Source of the DNA: Luzula sylvatica
Taxonomy: Eukaryota > Streptophyta > Magnoliopsida > Poales > Juncaceae
DNA: 64,000 bases
Assembly (NCBI GenBank): GCA_946800325.1
Contig: OX326956.1
Coordinates: 50,391,052-50,455,051, forward strand
Direction of reading: 5' to 3'
Below, one piece after another: positions 56,901 to 64,000 of the stretch. The position numbers and the translations under genes are program-made. The notes beneath the pieces are model-generated. The model saw nothing but the letters and a program-made list of their open reading frames with translations, did no database searches and was not told where the DNA came from. Within the stretch, counting starts at the first letter, position 1, and each line of letters starts with the position of its first letter.

Positions 56901-58808
56901 AAAATCAATTCCTTTATCTTTCATTCAAATAATATACATTTTATGAACTTATTATTGGTTTCAGGTTAGCGAGGGACTTGATTTCGCAGACCAGGCCGGT
57001 AGAGCTGTCGTAATTACCGGAATGCCCTTCTCTCCACAAACAGATCCCAAGGTTTTTCATAATTAATATTTTTTTATTTTATTTAACTTCAAATATCAAA
57101 ATAAACTACTTTTTAATTATAATTTTTTTTTTAAACTTCAGGTTCGACTAAAACGCGAGTATTTAGACCAACAAGCATACAAACCTAAAAAAGATCCTTC
57201 ATCATTAAAGGTAATCATTTTTTTTTTTTGAGTAAATTTGGAGAGAGTTCAAGCCTCTCTTCCAAATATTAAAGGTAAATTATATAATCAATACACATTA
57301 CCAATATAATTAATTTGCATTTATAAGTATTGTGATATTTAATTAGGGTTTAACTGGAGAGGAATGGTACGTGCAACAAGCAGCACGAGCTGTTAATCAA
57401 GCTGTTGGCCGTGTCATCAGACACAGGCACGATTACGGTGCCATTATTTTCTGCGATGAAAGGTACGCATCACTTTTTCAAATAAGCCCCTGCATTATAC
57501 CCAAATTGCAAATTCCCTAATTAGCAAATATTGTTAGGTTTGCACATCAGGGGCGTCAAGAACAAATGTCATATTGGTTGAGGCCTCATGTAAAGGTTAT
57601 TCTTTTTATAAACTCTGTATCATTTGTCGATTTAGTCTATTATTATTATTTATTAATTAAATGTAATTTATTCATGTAGTGTTACTCGAAATTTGGGGAA
57701 GTGATATTTACTCTGACGAGGTTTTTCAGAGAGAAGAAAGCCTCTTCTTCCTCTTTCAAGCCAATTAAAGTAGAAGATTTGTCAGATAATATTGATCTTT
57801 CTCTATTAAAGGACTCTTCATCCAATTCGCTTACCACTTCGGTACATTTCAATTATCACTTATTTCATACTGAATTATAAATTATTCCATTTTTTGGAAC
57901 TTAATAACGAGTAAATATTTTTCTAGGCCTCCTCGACATCTCAAAATAAATCAGGAAAACCAATATTACTTATACAAGCAAGTAAACCTACAAGTAGGGG
58001 TAAAATCGATAAATTCTCTATGGGCCCAATTCTTCCTGCAAACCAGGCAAATCTTTCGAGAAAATTACAAAACCACCCGTACGAAATTAAAAATGACAAA
58101 AGGGTCCTCGACTCGCAAGATCAAGAGATTATCGACTTGACTTGTGATACATCATCCTCGAAAAAACCAAAAGTTTTCAATGCCAATAAGAGAGCATTGC
58201 CTAGTTCATTTTCTGTGCAACTATCTGAAAAGAATAAGGGTATTTTGGTAAATAATTCAAGTGATTGTACTACCTCGTCTGGTTGCAAAGAGGGGAGCAA
58301 CAAGGGCTCTGCTTTCTTGGTTCAGGTAATTCCTTTTTAAGTTAATATTATATAAATTTCATTCATATTGGTCCTAATTTTTTTTTTATTATTTTGGTTG
58401 AATATTTTCATTTAGGTGAGAGAAAACTTAAGTTTAGCAGAATATAAGGAGTTTGTTGGATTGATGAAGGCACTCAAAATGAAAACTATGAGTATAAATC
58501 CAGTTCTCGAATCAATTGCAAGATTATTCTCTCGTCCAGAGCGATTTTCCCTTCTTATAATGTATGATTATCACTTCAAAATAAAAATGTATTCATTTAA
58601 GCAAAATATTTATTGATTTGGTTTTGTATGTTATATTTCGAACAGGTTCAAAGATTTTGTTCCTCCAAAATATCACACAAAATATGAGGAGCTTCTCGAG
58701 ACTCATCGGCCTCGAGACAATATGTACGTTAAATAAAATTCTCCCTTCTTCATTTTATTTATTTTTTATAATTATTTTTTATTCAAGACTTTATTTTCCT
58801 ACAGATAA
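53944..58808 (+). CDS. RTEL1: RTEL1 DNA helicase (XPD/FANCJ-like, Fe-S)
   Basis: Exons: 53944-54045, 54132-54412, 54546-54685, 54760-54841, 54923-55073, 55164-55326, 55409-55585, 55646-55770, 55848-55890, 55971-56112, 56204-56358, 56441-56532, 56603-56698, 56784-56852, 56965-57051, 57142-57210, 57347-57462, 57538-57595, 57680-57841, 57927-58325, 58416-58561, 58646-58723, then a short last exon from 58805; about 978 aa. Motifs: start [20 protein letters not shown], Walker [10 protein letters not shown], Fe-S cysteines ([24 protein letters not shown]), DEAH box IFDEAHNL, motif [10 protein letters not shown], motif [11 protein letters not shown]. The region [20 protein letters not shown] is a harmonin-homology-like helix bundle. 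RTEL1 removes D-loops, T-loops and G-quadruplexes, limiting recombination and protecting telomeres. The exact C-terminus is uncertain: donor GTACGT at 58,724 gives a stop at 58,808, while a GTTAAA donor at 58,728 would extend it to 58,870. Confidence 0.92.
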
Positions 58809-59028
58809 ACAGGCAACGAGTTCAACAATTCAAGCCATTTTGTAACTTACAATATTTTTTTACTGATTAAATCATATAATTTTGAAAAAAACATCATTCT
58901 GCTAAATGTTTGTAGATTTATTTCTGTACAGTCCAAAAAAAGTAGATTGTAATTTATAAATCACACATAACATAGCATTTTAAAATTCCACAAAGTTTAT
59001 AATACAAATATCTCATAATTTAAATCCT
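58809..59028. terminator. Convergent 3' region, RTEL1 / OFP
   Basis: About 220 bp separate the two convergent stop codons, so the 3' UTRs abut or overlap. The stretch is very AT-rich. Confidence 0.45.
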
Positions 59029-59736
59029 TTAACAATCCTCTGGAAAATCATTTGAATCTAAAGATTCAGGCAACTCCTCTTCACTCTCTGCAGATTTCCA
59101 ATGCCTTCGATTATTCCTCGATACGGTTCTTCTGCTAACCGCTTTAATTGTATTCTGACGAATCCTAGCCGTTAGATCGCTGAACGCTTTAAGCACGTGC
59201 TTATGCACGCTCCTATCGTTGAGCTCTAGATAGCAAAACAACAATTCCTCCAAAAAATCCCAATCCAACGGTTGAGACGATGCCACGTGGTGTGCATCCA
59301 CCATTCCTTTCATCGATCTGCGAAAATCCTCGTACGGGTCCATGGAGAAGGTGACGACTGCTACGCCGGCACCTTCCCTATCACCGACATCATCGGACAT
59401 TGATGACCCCGAGGCTGCAGAGGTGCGTGAAAAATCAGTTTGTTTTGAGATTTGTGTTTTTAGGGTTTCTGACGAGTCCGTTTCGCGGATGTAAAGAGAA
59501 CGAAAGTTTTCGAATAAGAATCGGTCTATGTCGGTGAGCGTAGCCGTGTGGTTATTCGTGTAGTTGGTATCCGGGTCGCCCTCGTCGAAAGAAGGGGTTT
59601 TAGGGTATTTGCATGCCGATGAAAGCCAGCTGGCGCCAGGGTTTATCGGGCTATTTAGGCTTAGAGTAGGGACTTTTTTGAGCTTTTTGGCTAAGTATAG
59701 CTTGATGGATTTTTGAAGCTTAGGTTTTCTCTCCAT
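59029..59736 (-). CDS. OVATE family protein, OFP14-like transcriptional repressor
   Basis: Single exon of 235 aa from the ATG at 59736 (MERKPKLQKSIKLYLAKKLK). The C-terminal half has the OVATE domain (about 125-195): AVVTFSMDPYEDFRRSMKGM, then LDWDFLEELLFCYLELNDRS and HKHVLKAFSDLTARI. The N-terminus is basic, and the region between is Ser/Thr-rich and probably disordered. The acidic tail SEEELPESLDSNDFPEDC is notable. OVATE proteins act in the nucleus as repressors with KNOX/BELL partners and on TRM-type microtubule proteins to shape organs; the role here is inferred from the family. In Arabidopsis I recall OFP14 lying next to RTEL1, which would support both names. Confidence 0.92.
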   Translation of the reverse strand: MERKPKLQKSIKLYLAKKLKKVPTLSLNSPINPGASWLSSACKYPKTPSFDEGDPDTNYTNNHTATLTDIDRFLFENFRSLYIRETDSSETLKTQISKQTDFSRTSAASGSSMSDDVGDREGAGVAVVTFSMDPYEDFRRSMKGMVDAHHVASSQPLDWDFLEELLFCYLELNDRSVHKHVLKAFSDLTARIRQNTIKAVSRRTVSRNNRRHWKSAESEEELPESLDSNDFPEDC

Positions 59737-60299
59737 TGTTGTGAGTGTGTGTTTTCTTTACGGGTTTATTTAGGTGGTTCTGGTTTATATTGCTAGCTTG
59801 AGAGGGGTTTCTTGGTAGTGCTTTTAATGAAATTGTTTCATGTTAGATTTATATGCGTTTTTTTGTTATGTGATTTATGGGAGGTTTTCTTGATTTCAAT
59901 TAATTGAAGAACACATTGCTTACATTGAACATTTTGTAAGTTACTAAATTCCCTTGGGTAACATCAAATTATATATATGATCATGATATGGTAAATTACT
60001 AAATTATATATATGACCATAATATGGTAAATTACACCTTTCTCTTTTTTGTAATTTTCTTTTCAAGCTTTGGTATGTAAGCAATTAAAAAATAAATTGGC
60101 GTTCATAAAATATATATATGTACTGAACAATATATTAAATCATGCTAAGTTTATTTCACAATAATTATACATGAAACTCAAATAGTACGCAAACTACATA
60201 TGAATCCAAATATACAAACATTTTATCATACATCCAAATAAGCAAATTATTTTATCAACATAGAAGGAAACAAACATAGAATCAAACAATACCATTTGT
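59737..60299. other. OFP promoter and ALDH 3' flank
   Basis: AT-rich spacer. A direct repeat around ATATATATGAxCATxATATGGTAAATTAC occurs at about 59,971-60,034. The OFP promoter should lie just right of 59,737. No other gene is seen. Confidence 0.4.
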
Positions 60300-63200
60300 T
60301 CACAGCCAAGGAGAATTATAGATTGGAGTGACAACAGATTTAACTTGGAGATATTTCTCAAGTGCATTCATGCCTTGATCCCTTCCAAATCCACTCATTT
60401 TATAACCTCCAAACGGCGCATCGGCATCAAATGCAAAATAGCAATTGATCCAGACCGTACCGGCTCGTACCGATCTCGAAACCCTATTCGCCGTGTCCAA
60501 GTCCTTGGTAATTATACCTGCCGCTAGGCCATATTTTGTGCAATTTGCCTTTTCAATTGCCTCCTCAATTGTCCTGTATAATATTTTGAAGAAGTTAAAG
60601 AGTGATGAAACACAATGTAAATATTTTTGAGAAAAATGGCACATACTTGAACTTCATGAGGGACATGACTGGACCAAAGATCTCATCTTGAGCAATTTTC
60701 ATATCCTCCTGATCAATGGAAACCAAACAAATGAGTTTAATATATAAAAATATGCTAATTATTACTCTAATTATTTTGGTGAAATAATACCTTGACATCA
60801 GCAAAAATGGTGGGTTCAATATAGTAGCCTTTTCCACAAGGCTTGCCTCCTGTGAGTAGAGTGGCTCCATCTTCCTTCCCATGATCTATGTACTTGAGCA
60901 CTCTTTCAAATTGCACTTTGTCCACCTTAATTAGAGGAGAAAACCAAGTAATTAAGGTAAAAATTATTTATTTCCAAAGGTGATTAATGAATGAAAATTT
61001 AATAAATCTCAATAATTTACCTGAGGACCCATGTTGGTTTTAGGATCAAAAGGGTCTCCAACAACCCATCCTTTGGCTACGGCAATCACCTTCTCGACGA
61101 ACTTGTCATATATCCCCTCTTGAACATAAACTCTCGAACCCGCCACGCAAATTTCACCCTGCATTATTGTCCCACAAAATCATCTCCAAAATCACATTTG
61201 TGTTTCCTTTGATGTAGATTGTGAATATTCGTACAAAAAATGTAAATATATACCTTGTTGAAGAAAACGGCAGCACTGGCAAGACCAACGGCCATGTCGA
61301 TGTTAGCATCATCAAATATAATCAGAGGCGATTTGCCGCCTAATTCTAGTGACACGGTTTTTAAGTTACTTTTTGCCGCGGCCTCCATAATCATACGCCC
61401 TACCTCTCCCGAGCCCGTAAAGCTTATCTGTATTCATTCAATCATCACACACACACACACATAAGAAAACTACTTATGACTTGTGAGAAATATGTAGAAT
61501 GTAATTATTAAAACACTATGATTCATTATCTTGTTAATTGGTTATAATGAAGAAGTGAGAAATATATATAATATATAATTAAGCTTACATTGTCTACATC
61601 CATGTGAGATGTAAGGCCAGCACCGGCGGTTGGACCGAACCCCGGCACGACATTAAGCACTCCATCCGGAATACCAGCCTGCAATTTTAATCAATTTTAA
61701 CCAGTACAATTCAAAATAAAATTAAAGTAATAAGTAAATGTTATCAAATTAGCAGAAATTATTAACACGTTGATTACGTACCTCCTTAGCTAAATGCGCA
61801 TAAAATAGAGCAGACAAAGGAGTCTGCTCAGCGGGTTTAATAACGACGGTACACCCCGCAGCGAGAGCAGGAGCTGCTTTCAAGAAAAACATCATGCTAG
61901 GAAAATTCCAAGGAATAATGATCCCTACAACACCAATAGGTTCCTTTAAAGTGTACGCTTGGTACTCCCCGCTCATTTTTAGGGTTTCGCCGTGAATTTT
62001 GTCTGCAGCGGAGGCATAGTAACGGAGCATGTGAGCCGCGCCGGGAATGTCGACTGCTTTCCCGAATTCGAAGAGTTTTCCTGCGTCGATACAGTCTAAT
62101 CCGGCGAGTTCTTCGATGTTTTGTTCTATTAGATCCGCGAATTTGTGTAGGATCCTTCCCCTTGCCTGTAAAATATTTATTTTTAATATTAAACATGGAA
62201 TTAACATGTTACATACAACTAACTACAAGTGCAACTTGATAAATGAGATTATTCATATTCAGAAGGCTGAACTAATGGCCTAAATAATAGTAAATCATTC
62301 AAACTGTTGGATTTTTTTCATCTTGTTTAGTTTTTAATATTAAGACTTGTGTCCTCACTAATCACTATACTCAATTGTGGTTCCAACAACAAAATGTTGA
62401 AAGCTCTCTTTTGTCAAAGTATATAAATGTATGAAAAATTAAAATCTTCATAGCATTGGGTCCATTCTGTTAGGCATTATATAAAGGTAATTAAGTTTAT
62501 AATAGCCCTAGCTTAAGTCCAAAAATCAACCATATTAGTTTATATATAGACCTTAATCTTATGAATGTTTGACTTCAAAAGGCTCCATAATTAATGCCCT
62601 ACACACAGCTATTTGATTCTAATTACCTTGGTTGTCACTATCCATTTTAATTTTAATTTATGCATACAACCCCTCAAATTGATTGATACATCATTAGATT
62701 TAATTAAATCAAATTTGGAATCATAAACCTAATATGATTTAAATTAATGTAAAAGCAGGCCCAAACGTATTTATATTTTTGTTATGGGGTGGAAAAAGGA
62801 TAGGTTAAGATTAGACTTTTTTAAATCAGTAACAAAATGAACAAAATGTAAAGAATTATACATTTTTGAGCTTTAATGAATTTTTTGTTTGGAAGAGGGA
62901 TGAAAAAGCCCTCTCTAAACCTTTTCAAAAAAAAAATATGATTTAAATTATCCCATCCATTGCTTTTGTGCTTTAATAGGTGGAATTTCAGGTTTACCCT
63001 TCCAAAAATGTAAAAAAAATGTATTGAATCTGCCTAAATATTGTCCTCGGATATATTTTTTTCGCAAGAGTTGATTTTTCTGTTAAACAATCTTAATTTA
63101 TTGAACATTTGCACTTTAAAAAATGATTTACCGAAACCATCTAACGACAAATCTAAGATAATGGTCATATTTCATATTTTACAAGTTTTAATTGGATAAA

Positions 63201-63497
63201 TTTGATATATACTGAATTTTATAAAATAGATATGACATAGAAAGATGATGTTTTTGTTTCATTGGTAAATATGAAAAATTTCTTAATTGGTAACTAACTA
63301 ACTAACTAACTACAATACACGAATCTTGATGCAAATTAAGAGAGATGAGCTTACATAACCAGACATGCGAGGCCATGTCCCTTGATCGAAAGCCTCTCTG
63401 GCCGCCTTGACGGCCAAGTCTATATCGGCTTTATCACCCTCCGCTATATTCGCTATCACGTCCTCCGTTCTCGGATCCCTCGTCTCGAATTTATTTC
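60300..63497 (-). CDS. Aldehyde dehydrogenase, ALDH2C4-like (REF1 type), 5' end outside the window
   Basis: Exons on the minus strand: 63497-63355, 62165-61782, 61678-61589, 61427-61254, 61158-61021, 60925-60791, 60708-60647, 60573-60300; 1,400 nt, all in phase. The first exon (about 35 residues in this family) is not found between 63,498 and 64,000. Motifs: [52 protein letters not shown] (NAD binding), [18 protein letters not shown] (catalytic Glu), [20 protein letters not shown] (catalytic Cys), [33 protein letters not shown], ending [21 protein letters not shown] with a single Cys matches cytosolic ALDH2C rather than mitochondrial ALDH2B (usually CCAG). ALDH2C4 oxidises coniferaldehyde and sinapaldehyde to ferulic and sinapic acids; that substrate is inferred. 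Confidence 0.92.
62166..63354 (-). other. Long first complete intron of the ALDH gene
   Basis: An AT-rich intron of 1,189 bp with no coding frames. A short ACTAACTAACTAACTAAC run is at 63,293-63,311. No element was recognised inside. Confidence 0.6.
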
Positions 63498-63752
63498 CTG
63501 CAATTATGTACAATTATTTATCACATCACATGAATAACTACAGTTCTGGTACTGACAAGTACAATATCTATATCACAATTATTGGGGACATATAAATCAG
63601 AAAAGGATATTTGCCATCACATCACATGAACTCAAGGAAAACGAAGGAACAAAGATGTATAAGTCCATCACTTCATTTCAATTTCGATGTTAAGGTTCTC
63701 TTGAATCTTGATTTATTTTTTCTTTCAATACAAAAACTAAGTACATTTCTGT

Positions 63753-64000
63753 ATTAAATCAAATGTGAGTTTCTCAATATTTTCCTTAGCTTTGAGGGGA
63801 TAACTATAATTTTTCTTAAATCAAATGTGAGTTTCTCAATATTTTCCTTAGCTTTGAGGGGATAACTATAATTTTTCTTAAATCAAATGTGAGTTTCTCA
63901 ATATTTTCCTTAGCTTTGAGGGGATAACTATAATTTTTCTTAAATCAAATGTGAGTTTCTCAATATTTTCCTTAGCTTTGAGGGGATAACTATAATTTTT
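63753..64000. repeat. 62-bp tandem repeat, four copies, running off the window edge
   Basis: Unit of 62 bp (TTAAATCAAATGTGAGTTTC, then TCAATATTTTCCTTAGCTTTG and GGGGATAACTATAATTTTTC). Copies begin at about 63,753, 63,815, 63,877 and 63,939 and look identical. The array continues to the last base, so its true length is unknown. It lies in the expected first intron or 5' region of the ALDH gene. Confidence 0.9.

Noticed and set aside
63753..64000. CRISPR-like regular repeat
   Set aside because: The 62-bp units are contiguous, with no unique spacers, and the host is a plant. It is an ordinary tandem repeat.
1..64000. tRNA, rRNA or snRNA genes
   Set aside because: Reading by eye I saw no cloverleaf with matching A and B boxes and no rRNA-like stretch. 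A covariance-model scan could still find one.

Overview
This is a stretch of a flowering-plant (most likely eudicot) nuclear genome. The evidence is multi-exon genes with GT-AG introns and AT-rich intronic sequence, plant-only families (leucine-rich repeat extensins, FLZ zinc finger, OVATE family protein, ALDH2C-type aldehyde dehydrogenase) and a dense load of plant transposons (LINEs with a zf-RVT domain, Helitrons, MULE/hAT MITEs, LTR remnants). I cannot name the species.

Layout. 1-18,300 is repeat-dominated. It holds the 3' end of a Copia-like LTR element at the left edge, several Helitron termini, a nearly full-length L1-type LINE on the minus strand (about 3,008-9,109) and long AT-rich tracts. 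18,505-35,753 contains three leucine-rich repeat extensin (LRX) genes (minus, plus, plus), separated by a second, dead LINE carrying an RNase H domain, a hAT MITE and a MULE MITE that appears nested in a solo LTR. From 37,170 to the right edge lies a compact euchromatic gene block: SYS1 (minus), an organellar bL25 ribosomal protein (plus), an FLZ zinc-finger protein (minus), a 34-exon ZFYVE26/spastizin homologue (minus), the RTEL1 DNA helicase (plus), an OFP14-like OVATE protein (minus) and an ALDH2C4-like aldehyde dehydrogenase (minus, first exon beyond the window).

I reconstructed exon-intron structures by hand for the multi-exon genes. Reading phase closes across all 34 exons of the ZFYVE26 homologue (2,352 codons plus stop), both exons of SYS1 (152 aa), three of bL25 (261 aa), two of FLZ (248 aa), and all but the last exon of RTEL1, where the stop depends on which donor is used.

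How the genes relate. The LRX trio are cell-wall proteins of one recently expanded family. The other genes are unrelated housekeeping or regulatory genes (Golgi trafficking, organelle translation, SnRK1-type signalling, lysosome/autophagy-type trafficking, genome stability, transcriptional repression, phenylpropanoid aldehyde oxidation). SYS1/bL25 share a short divergent intergenic region, and RTEL1/OFP converge with about 220 bp between stop codons. I found no CRISPR array, tRNA or rRNA gene, and no convincing new multi-gene system. The items most worth a second look are the FYVE-less ZFYVE26 homologue with a required GC-AG intron, the divergent extensin tails of the LRX cluster, and the nested transposon junctions.
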